Part shown: positions 16,712 to 25,385 of the stretch, piece by piece | Layout of the letters: the number at the start of each line of letters is the position of its first letter | How positions within the stretch are numbered: position 1 is the first letter of the stretch | NCBI RefSeq assembly: GCF_025717005.1 | Contig: NZ_JAOVZU010000013.1 | Coordinates: forward strand, 1-64,000 | Direction: 5' to 3' | Length of the DNA stretch: 64,000 nt | Source of the DNA: Actinotalea endophytica | Lineage (GTDB): Bacteria > Actinomycetota > Actinomycetes > Actinomycetales > Cellulomonadaceae | Position numbers and translations under genes: made by a program | The notes under the pieces: model-generated | What the model saw: only the letters and a program-made list of their open reading frames with translations | Database searches by the model: none | Told to the model about the DNA's origin: nothing

Positions 16712-18229
16712 ATGCGGACCACGCGCGGGGTGGTCGCCGCACTCCTCGCGCTGGCCGTGCTCGGCGGCGCCGGGTGCGCACAGCCCCCGGGCGACGGGAC
16801 CGACCAGGCGCGCGAGTGGGCTGCGTCGGCCGAGACCTGGCTCGGCGCGTATCGCGCCGCGCTGGGCGACCGCGGCGGTGCGCCGGCGCTGTTCTACGCG
16901 GTCGACGCCGTCGACGACGCGACGATGCTCGGCGGCCGGTACCTCGCCGAGGGACGCGTCGCCGTCGCCGAGCTCGAGCAGGACGTCCTGAGGGACGTCC
17001 CGACCGGGCCGCTCTACCTGGGCACCGGATCGGCCGTGCGCGTCGGTGCCTGGACGTCACCCGACGGGCACCGGCTCGGCACCCTCACCAGGCTCGAGAT
17101 CGACACCCCGGGAATCGTCCGGCTGACGAGGTACGTCGGGGCCTGGAGCACGTGGGGGGCCGGAGTCACGCTCCCCCAGCAGAACGCCGGGACGACCGCG
17201 ACGACCCTCGCCGAGGACTACCTCACCGCGTGGCGGACCGGAGACCGCACCCTGCTCGGCACGCTCTACGACCCGGACGCGACCGTGACGGACCGCCTCA
17301 CCGGTGCGGCCGCCCGTGGGCTCGACGCGATCTCGACGCTGGCCGACGAGGGCCGCCCCACACTGTCGCTCCTGACCGCCGACGACACGCTCGACCGTGC
17401 CGCGATGGTGTTCACCCTCCTCGAGCCGACCCGGCACGGCCGGCTCACCGAGGTCTGGTTGCTGGTGACCGGCGCCCCGCCGTGCGCGGACCAGATGGCG
17501 GTCGCGCTCCACCTCGGGAGCCGAGGGGTGATCGACGCCGAGCAGAGGTTCCCGGCCGTCGGTGCGGCTCGGCGCTGCACGACCCTCGCGGACGGCCCCG
17601 ACGGCTGGTGGACGGACCGCGACCTGCCCGTGCCGCTCGGGGAACGCGTCACCGGGGTGCTGGCCACCGACGCGGGTCCGGTCCAGCTCCGCAACGGCTC
17701 GGCGACCGCCGACGCGCTGGTCGCGTGGGCCTTCGGACGGTTCCGCGAGGCGGGCCTCACGGCACCGCAGGTGTCGACGGTCGCCTTCGACCCGTACGAC
17801 CAGCGGTGCTCGGACGCCACCGGTCACGCGGAGTGGAACGACGGGGCGACGACGATCCTGGTCTGCCTCGACGCCAGCCAGGTCCGGTCGCCGGCTGAGG
17901 CCCCCGCGCACACCGGATGCTCCCCGGGCACGACCTCGGACGCCCACGTCCTGCTGCACGAGCTGGGCCACGCGTGGGTCGCGACGCACGTCGACACACC
18001 CACCCGGACCGCACTCACGGCGCTCGTCGGAGCGCAGACCTGGGCGGCGCCGAGCAGCCCGTGGCGCCTGCGCGGGTCCGAGTGGGCGGCCGAGGTCCTC
18101 GCCTGGGGACTCGACGAGGTGGCCGTGCCCGCGGGGTGGATGGACGGCCCGTCGAACGAGCTGCTGACCGACGCGTTCGCGCTCCTGACCGGAGTCGCGC
18201 CCCTGACGACCTGCACCGGCGACCTTTGA
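16712..18229 (+). CDS. Lipoprotein with HExxH zinc-metalloprotease motif
   Basis: 505 residues. Lipobox LGGAGC22, then a region resembling an NTF2/SnoaL-like domain (about 160-260) and a C-terminal domain with H416-E-L-G-H420-A-W, the zincin motif, and a downstream Glu-rich helix (SEWAAEVLAWGL) that could give the third ligand. Six or more cysteines in the C-terminal half suggest disulfides outside the membrane. It may be a surface peptidase, but no specific family is recognised. The 11-bp inverted repeat at its end is likely the terminator. Confidence 0.65.
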   Translation: MRTTRGVVAALLALAVLGGAGCAQPPGDGTDQAREWAASAETWLGAYRAALGDRGGAPALFYAVDAVDDATMLGGRYLAEGRVAVAELEQDVLRDVPTGPLYLGTGSAVRVGAWTSPDGHRLGTLTRLEIDTPGIVRLTRYVGAWSTWGAGVTLPQQNAGTTATTLAEDYLTAWRTGDRTLLGTLYDPDATVTDRLTGAAARGLDAISTLADEGRPTLSLLTADDTLDRAAMVFTLLEPTRHGRLTEVWLLVTGAPPCADQMAVALHLGSRGVIDAEQRFPAVGAARRCTTLADGPDGWWTDRDLPVPLGERVTGVLATDAGPVQLRNGSATADALVAWAFGRFREAGLTAPQVSTVAFDPYDQRCSDATGHAEWNDGATTILVCLDASQVRSPAEAPAHTGCSPGTTSDAHVLLHELGHAWVATHVDTPTRTALTALVGAQTWAAPSSPWRLRGSEWAAEVLAWGLDEVAVPAGWMDGPSNELLTDAFALLTGVAPLTTCTGDL

Positions 18230-18253
18230 TCTCCTCCTCGGCCGCCGGTGCAG
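18211..18253. terminator. Hairpin between convergent genes
   Basis: Perfect 11-bp arms CTGCACCGGCG (18211-18221) and CGCCGGTGCAG (18243-18253), 21-nt loop. The left arm lies within the last codons of the metalloprotease gene. It can serve both converging transcripts. Confidence 0.6.
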
Positions 18254-18277
18254 GTCCTGCGTGATCGACAGCTCGGG

Positions 18278-18949
18278 TCAGCCCGTGACCAGCGTGGTCT
18301 CGACCGGTGTGGTGTTGGCGAACAGGTCGAGCACCGGGCAGTGCTCGTCGACGACGCGCGCGAGCTCGGCGTACCGCTCCGCGGTCTCCGGCCCGGACGG
18401 GCGAACCCGCACGCGCACCCTGCTGAACCCGGGACGCACGCCCGGCTCGAGCCCGAAGAAGCCCCGGACGTCGAGGTCACCCTCGGCGTCCAGCTGCAGG
18501 TCGTCGAGCCGGATCCCGAGGCGGGCGGCCCAGAACCGGTAGGTCACCGTCTGGCAGGCAAGGAAGGCTCCGAGCGCCGCCTCGACCGGGTTGAGCGCCT
18601 CGTCGTCGCCGCCGAGGCTCCCCGGCTCGTCGACGAGCCACGCGTGGCCCCGGGACAGCAGCGCCGTCGCGACGGCGCCGGTCGCGTGGCCGGTCGTCGA
18701 GAAGGTCACCGACGCGGCGCCGGGCGTGGTCTCGACGGCACTGCGGGTGGCCTCGACGATGCCGACGAGAGCTCGGTCGGTCGCTCCGCGCTCGTCGGTG
18801 GGGTCGCCGATCGCGGCGAGCTCCGCCGCGAGCCGTTCGGTGCTCGCGGTGGCGCTCTGGGCCCGGGTCCCGGAGCCTGCGGCGCCGTTGGTGGTCGGGT
18901 CGATGATCTCGGTCGGGTCGGTCGTGCTCGTGTCAAAGGTCGTGGACAT
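18278..18949 (-). CDS. OsmC-family protein
   Basis: 223 residues with the OsmC/Ohr fold signature: the EAALGAFLACQTVTYRFWA helix containing one redox Cys and a C-terminal VDEHCPVLDLF segment with the second conserved Cys. Such proteins reduce organic hydroperoxides or handle thiols and persulfides. The N-terminal 60 residues are a Thr/Ala-rich extension. ATG at 18949 has GGAG 7 nt upstream; an upstream in-frame start adds only low-complexity sequence. Confidence 0.82.
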   Translation of the reverse strand: MSTTFDTSTTDPTEIIDPTTNGAAGSGTRAQSATASTERLAAELAAIGDPTDERGATDRALVGIVEATRSAVETTPGAASVTFSTTGHATGAVATALLSRGHAWLVDEPGSLGGDDEALNPVEAALGAFLACQTVTYRFWAARLGIRLDDLQLDAEGDLDVRGFFGLEPGVRPGFSRVRVRVRPSGPETAERYAELARVVDEHCPVLDLFANTTPVETTLVTG

Positions 18950-19031
18950 GGTCGTGCTCCGATGCTGGTTCCGTCGTGGTGGCGGGGCGGGCACGCACGG
19001 ACCGCGGGCCCCGGCGCGAGCCGGTCGGCGC

Positions 19032-19280
19032 TCAGACGGTGCGCGTGCCCCGGAGCATTCGGGCCACCATCGCGCAGGTCATCGACATCGACGACGCCGC
19101 GGTACCCATCGACAGACCGGCCTCCCGTACGACGGCCGGACCGGCCGTCACGGCGCAGCGCGTTGCCCGCAGGGCGGACGCGGCGGCCGAGGTGGTCATG
19201 ACGCCGAACGCAACCACGACGCACCCCGACGGTCCAGCAGCATCCGCGATCCGGGCATACCCGGTGGGGTGCCCGGCCAC
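19032..19280 (-). CDS. Short ORF, possibly a membrane-protein remnant
   Basis: The 344-base stretch between the OsmC and MntH genes holds this 82-codon frame with two weakly hydrophobic segments. The last (AGLSMGTAASSMSMTCAMVA) loosely recalls the final helix of P1-type metal ATPases, which raises the possibility of a decayed transporter end. There is no SD and no recognised family. It may equally be non-coding. Confidence 0.22.
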   Translation of the reverse strand: MAGHPTGYARIADAAGPSGCVVVAFGVMTTSAAASALRATRCAVTAGPAVVREAGLSMGTAASSMSMTCAMVARMLRGTRTV

Positions 19281-19293
19281 CCGCCGCGAACCG

Positions 19294-20535
19294 CTACCCG
19301 CGGCCGAGCACGGTCAGCACGACGAGTGCGACGTTCAGCGCCGCGATGGCGCCGACCACGAGCCAGGCGACGGCCGTGAGCACCCGGCCGTTCGCGTGGC
19401 CACGCATCACGCTTCGGCGTCCGGTGAGGACGACCAGCGGCACGAGCGCGAACGGTATCCCGATCGACAGGAACACCTGGCTGAGCACGAGCGCCCAGGT
19501 CGGGTCCACTCCCCACGCGAGCACGGCGAGGCCCGGCAGCATCGTCACCGCGCGCCGCGCGAGGAGCGGGACGCGGACTCGCAGCAGGCCGGCCATGATC
19601 GTCGACCCGGCGTAGCAGCCGACCGACGTCGAGGCGAGCCCCGAGGCGAGCAGCCCGACCGCGAACAGCGCCCCGACCACCGGCCCCAGGCTGTCGGTGA
19701 TCGCAGCGTGCGCGCCGTCGATGGTGTCTGTACCGGCCCGGCCACCGAGCCCGGCGGCGGCGAGCAGCAGCATCGCGACGTTGACCGAGCCGGCCACCAG
19801 CAGCGAGAGCACCACGTCCAGCCTGGTCGCCCGGAGCACCCGACCGAGCTCGGCTCCGGACGGGGCACCGTGCCGGTCCCGCGAGAGGCTCGAGTGCAGG
19901 TAGATGGCGTGCGGCATCACGGTCGCCCCGAGCATGGAGGCGGCCAGGAGCACCGAGCCGGTGCCCTCGAACCGGGGCACCAGCCCGCCGAGGGCGTCGG
20001 GCACCGACACCGGCGCGACCACGAGGCCGGCGAGGAACCCGACGGTGATGACCGCGAGCAGCCCGACCACGAGCGTCTCGAAGGGCCGCTGGCCGCGACG
20101 GTTCTGCACCTCGAGCACGACCATGGACACGATCCCGACGATCACGCCGCCGAGCAGCAGGGGGACGCCGAACAACAGCTGCAGCGCGATCGCACCGCCG
20201 ATCACCTCGGCGAGGTCGGTCGCCACGGCGACCGACTCCGCCTGCAGCCAGAACCCGACGCGTGCGCCTCGAGGGAGCCGCTGCCCGAGCAGCTCGGGAA
20301 GGCTCGCACCGGTCACCAGCCCGAGCTTGGCCGAGAGGTACTGCACGAGCACGGCCATCAGGTTCGCGGCCACGAGCACCCAGACCAGCAGGTAGCCGTA
20401 CCGCGCCCCTGCGGTGACGTTGGCCGCGACGTTGCCCGGGTCGACGTAGGCGACCGCCGCGACGAACGCCGGTCCGAGCAGCCACCCGATGCCGGATCGG
20501 CGCCGAGCGCCGGAGACATCGGTCGTCGCGGTCAC
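19294..20535 (-). CDS. mntH: Nramp-family Mn2+/H+ symporter
   Basis: 413 residues, about 11 helices. The helix 1 metal motif DPGN (VAYVDPGNVAANV) and the helix 6 MPH motif (GATVMPHAIYLHS) are intact, as required for Mn2+/Fe2+ transport. GTG at 20535 has no SD and follows a TAGGTT -10 box by 7 nt, so a leaderless mRNA is likely. Divergent from the thioredoxin/DUF4395 operon. With the TerC riboswitch 5 kb away it suggests careful Mn control, but no MntR box is obvious here. Confidence 0.92.
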   Translation of the reverse strand: MTATTDVSGARRRSGIGWLLGPAFVAAVAYVDPGNVAANVTAGARYGYLLVWVLVAANLMAVLVQYLSAKLGLVTGASLPELLGQRLPRGARVGFWLQAESVAVATDLAEVIGGAIALQLLFGVPLLLGGVIVGIVSMVVLEVQNRRGQRPFETLVVGLLAVITVGFLAGLVVAPVSVPDALGGLVPRFEGTGSVLLAASMLGATVMPHAIYLHSSLSRDRHGAPSGAELGRVLRATRLDVVLSLLVAGSVNVAMLLLAAAGLGGRAGTDTIDGAHAAITDSLGPVVGALFAVGLLASGLASTSVGCYAGSTIMAGLLRVRVPLLARRAVTMLPGLAVLAWGVDPTWALVLSQVFLSIGIPFALVPLVVLTGRRSVMRGHANGRVLTAVAWLVVGAIAALNVALVVLTVLGRG

Positions 20536-20542
20536 GCGAGCC

Positions 20543-20548
20543 AACCTA
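20543..20548 (-). promoter_or_regulatory. -10 box of mntH (leaderless)
   Basis: TAGGTT on the minus strand, 7 nt before the GTG start. No good -35 hexamer is seen 16-18 nt upstream. Confidence 0.45.
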
Positions 20549-20600
20549 GGGCCCGTGGTGCGCACGACGCGCGCCGAGGCTCCACTGCGTGGACGGATAT

Positions 20601-20630
20601 TTGACACGGCCCCCGGCGGGTCTCTAGCGT
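20601..20630 (+). promoter_or_regulatory. SigA-type promoter of the leader peptide/thioredoxin/DUF4395 operon
   Basis: -35 TTGACA (20601-20606), 18-nt spacer, -10 TAGCGT (20625-20630). Transcription would start near 20637, about 44 nt before the leader-peptide ATG. Confidence 0.6.
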
Positions 20631-20680
20631 CCGGGCCAGCCCGATCGACTCTCGATCGGCACGTCCGGGGAGGAGGAGCG

Positions 20681-20734
20681 ATGGAGCGTCGAATGTCGTG
20701 CGCTGCGCCCACGCCCTCCTGTCGGTGTCGCTGA
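20681..20734 (+). CDS. 17-residue Cys-containing leader peptide
   Basis: MERRMSCAAPTPSCRCR then TGA, preceded by a near-perfect SD (GGAGGAGGAG, 2 nt before the ATG) and a good promoter. Three Cys codons, two of them in the final C-R-C-R, resemble cysteine-responsive attenuator uORFs known upstream of actinobacterial sulfur genes. The strong SD shows that it is meant to be translated. It ends 61 nt before a thioredoxin-fold gene. That Cys-tRNA supply controls the downstream genes is inferred. Confidence 0.6.
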   Translation: MERRMSCAAPTPSCRCR

Positions 20735-20795
20735 GGCGCAGCCCTCGCACGACCCCGCACGCCCGCGGCCCTGCCGCGACGACCCCAGGACACCC

Positions 20796-21212
20796 ATGAT
20801 CCCGCTGATCACCGCCTTGCTCCTCGCCACGCTCGTCGGCCTCGCGCTGCGCCGACGCGACGGCCGCTTCACCGCACCCACCGCGTCCTCCCCGACCGAC
20901 CTCCCGGTGGTGGGCAGCGTCGCCACGTTGGTCCAGATCTCCGCCGAGGCGTGCGCGGTGTGCCCGCGCGTGGCCCGCACGCTGACCGAGGTCGCCGACG
21001 CGACACCAGGCGTGGCCCATGTCGAGCTTCGCGCGGAGGACCACCCTGAGCTCCTCACCCGGCACGACGTGCGACGCTCTCCGACCGTCCTCGTCGTCGA
21101 CGGGCTCGGACAGGTCCGTGGCCGCGCGTCGGGGGCCGTGACCGCTGCTCAGGCCCGCACCGTCCTCGCTCCCCTGCTCGACCCGGAGGCCCTCGATGTC
21201 CACGCCGCCTGA
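20796..21212 (+). CDS. Membrane-anchored thioredoxin-fold protein
   Basis: 138 residues: one N-terminal helix (MIPLITALLLATLVGLAL), then a thioredoxin-like domain with C53-A-V-C56 and the cis-Pro loop RRSPTV. It overlaps the DUF4395 gene by 17 nt. This thioredoxin/DUF4395 pair recurs in actinobacteria, often near sulfurtransferases, suggesting thiol or sulfane-sulfur chemistry at the membrane. SD is weak. Expression may be coupled to the Cys leader peptide upstream. Confidence 0.75.
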   Translation: MIPLITALLLATLVGLALRRRDGRFTAPTASSPTDLPVVGSVATLVQISAEACAVCPRVARTLTEVADATPGVAHVELRAEDHPELLTRHDVRRSPTVLVVDGLGQVRGRASGAVTAAQARTVLAPLLDPEALDVHAA

Positions 21213-21744
21213 GACCACGCCACCTCAGACCACGCCACCCCAGACCACGCCACCCCAGACCACGCCGCCTGGCCCCGCGCTCGCCGGCTCCGCGACCACG
21301 ACGCCCGTACCCGCGGCCGGCATCGACCCGCGCGGGCCGCGAGCGGGCGCCGCCGTGACGTCCGCGCTCCTCGCGGGAGTCCTGCTGCTCGGCGACGGCG
21401 CAGCGGGTCGCGCCCTGCTCGGGCTCGTCGTGCTCCTGTTCGCCAGCGGCGTGCTGCTCGGCCCGGCACGGTCGGTGCTCGGCGTCGCCTACCGACGGCT
21501 CGTCGCTCCACGCCTGCGACCCACGACCGAGCGCGAGGATCCTCGGCCGCCCCGCTTCGCCCAGGTGGTGGGCCTGCTGGTCGCGGGCACCGGACTCGCC
21601 CTCGCGCTGCTCGGGGTCCCGGGCGCACTCGTCGTCGCCACTGCCCTCGCGTTCGTCGCCGCGTTCCTGAACGCGGCGTTCGGCGTGTGCCTGGGGTGCG
21701 AGCTCTACCTGATCGGCCTACGGCTCCGGACCCGCCGAGCCTGA
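21196..21744 (+). CDS. DUF4395 membrane protein
   Basis: 182 residues with an N-terminal TPPQT repeat (about 5-25), about four membrane helices and the family motif FGVCLGCELYL near the C-terminus, whose C-x2-C pair could bind a metal or take part in thiol exchange. Role unproven. Overlap with the thioredoxin-fold gene argues that they work together, perhaps passing electrons or sulfane sulfur across the membrane. Confidence 0.78.
   Translation: MSTPPETTPPQTTPPQTTPPQTTPPGPALAGSATTTPVPAAGIDPRGPRAGAAVTSALLAGVLLLGDGAAGRALLGLVVLLFASGVLLGPARSVLGVAYRRLVAPRLRPTTEREDPRPPRFAQVVGLLVAGTGLALALLGVPGALVVATALAFVAAFLNAAFGVCLGCELYLIGLRLRTRRA
21211..21270 (+). repeat. Four 15-bp tandem repeats
   Basis: Four near-identical 15-bp units (consensus CAGACCACGCCACCC) encode the TPPQT repeats of the DUF4395 protein. 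The in-frame unit length means copy number can vary without frameshift. Confidence 0.85.
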
Positions 21745-21772
21745 CGACCGCCCGAGCCGGCACCCGCGCGAG

Positions 21773-23347
21773 TCAGCCCGAGTCGCGCACGGCGCGGCTC
21801 TCGACGTCGTCGAGCACCTCGTCCGCGGCCTCGGGGCTGACCTCGCCGCGTCGCCGCGCCTCGATGACCACGTCACGCTCCACCTCGGCCGCCCGGCGCA
21901 GCAGGTCGTCGACCGCCTGCTCGTCGCCGGTGTCGTCGTCCACCGCCTCGTCGCCGTGGCGCGCGGTCACGAGGGCGTCCTGCGCGGCGAGGTAGCCGCG
22001 GTACTGCATCACCACGGCCTCGTGCACCCGCTCGGGCACGTCCGAGGTGTCGCTGCGGAGCATGTCGAGCGCCTCCGCGGTCGCCCGGCGCCGCAGGCGG
22101 CGCGCCTCGAGCGTCACGTCCACGTCGCTGCCCACGCCGAGCCACCGGACCACCGGGGCGAGGGTGAGCCCTTGGACCACCAGTGTGATCAGCACGGTCA
22201 CCAGGCCGACGAAGACGATCACCCGGCGTTCCGGGAAGGCGGACCCGTCGCCCGTCACGGCGGGCAGCGCGAGGGCGGTCGCGACGGTGACCACGCCGCG
22301 CATGCCCGCCCAGGCGGTGACCGCGGTCTCCCGGCCGCCGACCGGCGTCGCCTCCTCCGGGTGACGGCGCCGCCGCAGCCGTGACGCGGCCACCGCAGGG
22401 AACAACCACCCGAACCGCACCACGACGATCGTCCCGACGACCGCGAGGGCCAGGACGATCGTGCTCGAGTTCAACGGCTCGGTCTCGAGGACCGCCGTGA
22501 GCTCGAAGCCGATGAACACGAACACCAGGCTCGTGATGATGTAGTCGGCGTACCGCCACACGGCCCGGCCGAGCAGCCATCCGCCCGACGTCATGGCGGT
22601 GTGGCTGAAGGTCCGCAGGTACAGGCCCATCACCAGCACCGCGAGCACGCCCGACCCCTCGAGGTGGTCGGCCAGCAGGTAGACGCCGAAGGGGACCGCG
22701 AGCGTGACCGTGGTCTCCGGCGCCGCCAGGTGCAGGCGCGCCAGCGCCGCCTGCGCCAGAGCCCCGCCGACCAGCCCCACGCCGATGCCGACGACCACCG
22801 CGAGCACGAGCGAGATACCCAGCGAGGCTCCGGAGAGCCCGCCGACGACCACCGCAGCGACCGCGACCTTGTAGAGCACGAGCGCCGTGGCGTCGTTGAA
22901 CATGCCCTCGCCCTCGAGCACGGTGACCAGCCGGCCAGGCAGCCGGAGTCGCCGCGCCACCGCCGTCGCCGCGACCGGGTCGGGCGGCGACACCACGGCG
23001 CCGAGCACGAACGCCGGACCCCAGGCCAGGCCCATCAGGTGCGCGACCACGGCCGCCGCCACGGCCGTCACCGTGGTCAGACCGACGGCGAGGACGAGGA
23101 TCGGGCGCGCGTTCTCCCGGAAGTCGCGGGCCGTGGCCCGCTGGGTCGCCGCGAACAGCAGCGGCGGCAGCACCACCGGGAGGATCAGCTCGGGCTCGAT
23201 GCGCAGCGACGGCACGCCCGGGACCAGCGGGACGAGCAGGCCGAAGATGGTCAGGAGCACGGGGAACGGGACCCGCCAGCGATCGGCCAGCGGCGTGAGC
23301 ACGACGATGCCGGCGAGCAGGGCTCCGAGCAGGAGGACTTCGGTCAC
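21773..23347 (-). CDS. Na+/H+ antiporter, CPA1 family
   Basis: 524 residues from GTG at 23347, about 12 helices. The ion-binding region VVSPPDPVAATAVARRL, with PPDP in place of the more usual TDPV, and FNDATALVLYK match bacterial CPA1/NhaP antiporters. The cytoplasmic tail (about 430-524) is rich in Glu/Asp/Arg and likely regulatory. It exports Na+ in exchange for H+. It converges on the DUF4395 gene with only 28 bp between. Confidence 0.88.
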   Translation of the reverse strand: MTEVLLLGALLAGIVVLTPLADRWRVPFPVLLTIFGLLVPLVPGVPSLRIEPELILPVVLPPLLFAATQRATARDFRENARPILVLAVGLTTVTAVAAAVVAHLMGLAWGPAFVLGAVVSPPDPVAATAVARRLRLPGRLVTVLEGEGMFNDATALVLYKVAVAAVVVGGLSGASLGISLVLAVVVGIGVGLVGGALAQAALARLHLAAPETTVTLAVPFGVYLLADHLEGSGVLAVLVMGLYLRTFSHTAMTSGGWLLGRAVWRYADYIITSLVFVFIGFELTAVLETEPLNSSTIVLALAVVGTIVVVRFGWLFPAVAASRLRRRRHPEEATPVGGRETAVTAWAGMRGVVTVATALALPAVTGDGSAFPERRVIVFVGLVTVLITLVVQGLTLAPVVRWLGVGSDVDVTLEARRLRRRATAEALDMLRSDTSDVPERVHEAVVMQYRGYLAAQDALVTARHGDEAVDDDTGDEQAVDDLLRRAAEVERDVVIEARRRGEVSPEAADEVLDDVESRAVRDSG

Positions 23348-23384
23348 GCAGCGATCGAACCATCGGGGGTCACACCCCGTCGAC

Positions 23385-24101
23385 TCACATCGCCTCCTTG
23401 ACGCCGCGCCGGATGAGCCACCAGTTCACCGGGTAGGCCGTCGCGAACCCCGCCAGCATCGCGACCTGCATCACCGCCCAGAACTGGGGCGTGCTCACGG
23501 CGACCCGACCGCCGAGCAAGGTCGGCAGCACCAGCAGCTGCGCGAGCCCCATCACGCCGTACATGCCGACCTGCCAGGACGTGATCGACCACGTGTCCGC
23601 CTTGACCGCCTGCCACAGCACGGCGCGCCGCGGCCCGCCACGCATCGGCGCCAGGGCGGCGTACTGGAACGCGATCCCGAACAGGTACGCGGCGACGAAG
23701 TCGACGATCCAGCGCGCGTAGAGATCGTCCGAGTACAGCGTCCCGAGGCCCACGGCGGTCGCAAGGGCCGGCACGAGGACGAGCAGCGTCTCCCCCACCA
23801 TGTCGCCGAGCGCGCACCCCGCGCCGCAGTGGCTCGCCCCGGTCGCGACCGAGACCCGCATCGGCGTCTCGCCCCTGCGGGTCGCCCGGCCCCAGCGAAG
23901 GTAGAACCACAGCCAGAGCAGCCCGCCGAAGAGCATCGTCACCGGCCACACGACGGCCATCACCCGCATCCGCGGCGGGTGGCGGACGACGTCGAGGGTG
24001 ACCCACGCGGAGCACACCACCCCGACGCCGAGCAGGATCCCCGAGACCACGGTGCTCCAGGTCGGGAGGTCGGCCAGGGTCAGCGGGTCGGACGAGGTCA
24101 T
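23385..24101 (-). CDS. DUF4396 membrane protein
   Basis: 238 residues with about six helices and the family's H-C-G-A-G-C-A-L-G-D motif in mid-protein, where His and two Cys could bind a metal. Function unknown. The ATG at 24101 lies 7 nt after a TAGCGT -10 box, so a leaderless start is likely. It ends 38 nt before the antiporter start on the same strand, so the two may be cotranscribed. Confidence 0.75.
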   Translation of the reverse strand: MTSSDPLTLADLPTWSTVVSGILLGVGVVCSAWVTLDVVRHPPRMRVMAVVWPVTMLFGGLLWLWFYLRWGRATRRGETPMRVSVATGASHCGAGCALGDMVGETLLVLVPALATAVGLGTLYSDDLYARWIVDFVAAYLFGIAFQYAALAPMRGGPRRAVLWQAVKADTWSITSWQVGMYGVMGLAQLLVLPTLLGGRVAVSTPQFWAVMQVAMLAGFATAYPVNWWLIRRGVKEAM

Positions 24102-24108
24102 CGAGTCG

Positions 24109-24114
24109 ACGCTA
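24109..24114 (-). promoter_or_regulatory. -10 box of the DUF4396 gene (leaderless)
   Basis: TAGCGT on the minus strand, 7 nt before the ATG at 24101. Confidence 0.45.
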
Positions 24115-24176
24115 GGGCGCCCATGCCCGCCCCGCACCCTGGGAGCGCCGCGCCCACGGCGCCACGACCAGGGCTC

Positions 24177-24208
24177 GCGGCCGGGTCCGAGGTTCGGATC
24201 CCGGCCGC
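24177..24208 (-). terminator. Hairpin terminator downstream of terC
   Basis: A 14-bp stem with a single bulge; outer arms GCGGCCGGG and CCCGGCCGC. It begins 10 nt past the TerC stop. Confidence 0.65.
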
Positions 24209-24217
24209 GTCCCGCAC

Positions 24218-25255
24218 TCAGCCGTCCGTCGCCTCCGCGGTCCGCCCGGCCGCGGACGCGTCCGCCTCGCGCCGGGTCGCGAGCAGGCTGGTGACGGTGA
24301 CCAGCGCGAGGATGCCGAGCACCCCGACCAGCGAGGCGAGGGTCGGGATGGTCGGCACGCCGGGCCAGATGCCGTGCGCCCAGTGCAGCACGAGCTTCAC
24401 GCCGATCAGCGCGAGGATCGCGGCCAGGCCGTAGCCCAGGTGCACCAACCGGGACAGGGCGCCGGCCAGCAGGAAGTACAGCGCGCGCAGGCCGAGCAGT
24501 GCGAACGCGTTCGTGGCGAACACGAGGTAGGGGTCGCCGGTGATCCCGTAGACCGCCGGGACCGAGTCGACCGCGAAGACCACGTCGGTCGCGAACACCG
24601 CGACCACCACGACCGCGAGCGGCGTCAAGGCGCGTCGGCCGTCCTCCACGACCGACATCCGGGTGCCGCGGTAGTCGTCGGTGACCGGCCAGAGGCGACG
24701 GAGCAGGCGCACCGACCGCATCGACGACACGTCGACCTCGTGCGACTCGGAGCGCTGGTCGCGCAGCAGCTTCACGCCCGTCGCGAGCAGGATGAGCCCG
24801 AACGCGAGGAACGCCCAGCTGAGGTTCGCGAGGGCCGCGGCGCCGATCGCGATGAAGACACCGCGGAGCACCAGCGCGCCGACGATGCCGTAGAGGAGCA
24901 CCCGTTGCTGGAGCTTCGCCGGCACGGCGAACGCGCTCAGCAGCAACATGAAGACGAACAGGTTGTCGACCGAGAGCGACTTCTCCACCAGGTACCCGGT
25001 CAGGTACTCGACTCCGGTCTGCTGCCCGTACCGGGCCCACAGGAACGCGCCGAACCCGAGCGGCAGGGCGATGTAGAAGACGCTCCACCCGGTCGCCTCC
25101 CGCATCGAGACCTCGTGCGGGCGGCGGGTGAGCAGGAAGTCGACCACGATCAGCAGCGCGACGGCGCCCAGCGTGACCGCCCACAGGGTCGGGGTGCCGA
25201 TCGTGGAGAGGGCAGCCGTGGCCGGTTCGACGGGTGCCGTGGGTGTGGTGAGCAT
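24218..25255 (-). CDS. TerC-family membrane protein (Mn export/homeostasis)
   Basis: 345 residues, about nine helices, with the TerC metal motifs SLSVDNLFVFMLL and FATDVVFAVDSVPA carrying paired Asp residues. TerC/Alx/MeeF-type proteins export Mn2+ or assist metal loading of exoenzymes. SD AAGGA lies 8 nt before the ATG. A yybP-ykoY riboswitch candidate fills its leader, which supports a Mn role rather than tellurite resistance. Confidence 0.88.
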   Translation of the reverse strand: MLTTPTAPVEPATAALSTIGTPTLWAVTLGAVALLIVVDFLLTRRPHEVSMREATGWSVFYIALPLGFGAFLWARYGQQTGVEYLTGYLVEKSLSVDNLFVFMLLLSAFAVPAKLQQRVLLYGIVGALVLRGVFIAIGAAALANLSWAFLAFGLILLATGVKLLRDQRSESHEVDVSSMRSVRLLRRLWPVTDDYRGTRMSVVEDGRRALTPLAVVVVAVFATDVVFAVDSVPAVYGITGDPYLVFATNAFALLGLRALYFLLAGALSRLVHLGYGLAAILALIGVKLVLHWAHGIWPGVPTIPTLASLVGVLGILALVTVTSLLATRREADASAAGRTAEATDG

Positions 25256-25261
25256 CAAGCA

Positions 25262-25385
25262 GAGTCCTTCCTCGGAACGTGGTCCGAGGTCTCTTCCACC
25301 CTGGTCGGGCCACCGTCCGAGGTCGCGTGTGCGCCGTACTGACCGGATCGGTGCGTGGGAGTACTCCCCTCGCCGCACAGCGTAG
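25262..25385 (-). promoter_or_regulatory. yybP-ykoY (Mn2+) riboswitch
   Basis: In the leader of terC, minus strand: GGGGAGTA (25362-25369) near the 5' end and AGAGACCT (about 25287-25294) near the 3' end, the two conserved strands of this riboswitch class, with GC-rich pairing segments between them. It precedes a TerC gene, its most frequent partner. Recognised by motif and context; not folded computationally. Confidence 0.7.

Noticed and set aside
21211-21270. 15-bp direct repeats as regulator iterons
   Set aside because: Lie inside the DUF4395 coding frame and encode TPPQT repeats.
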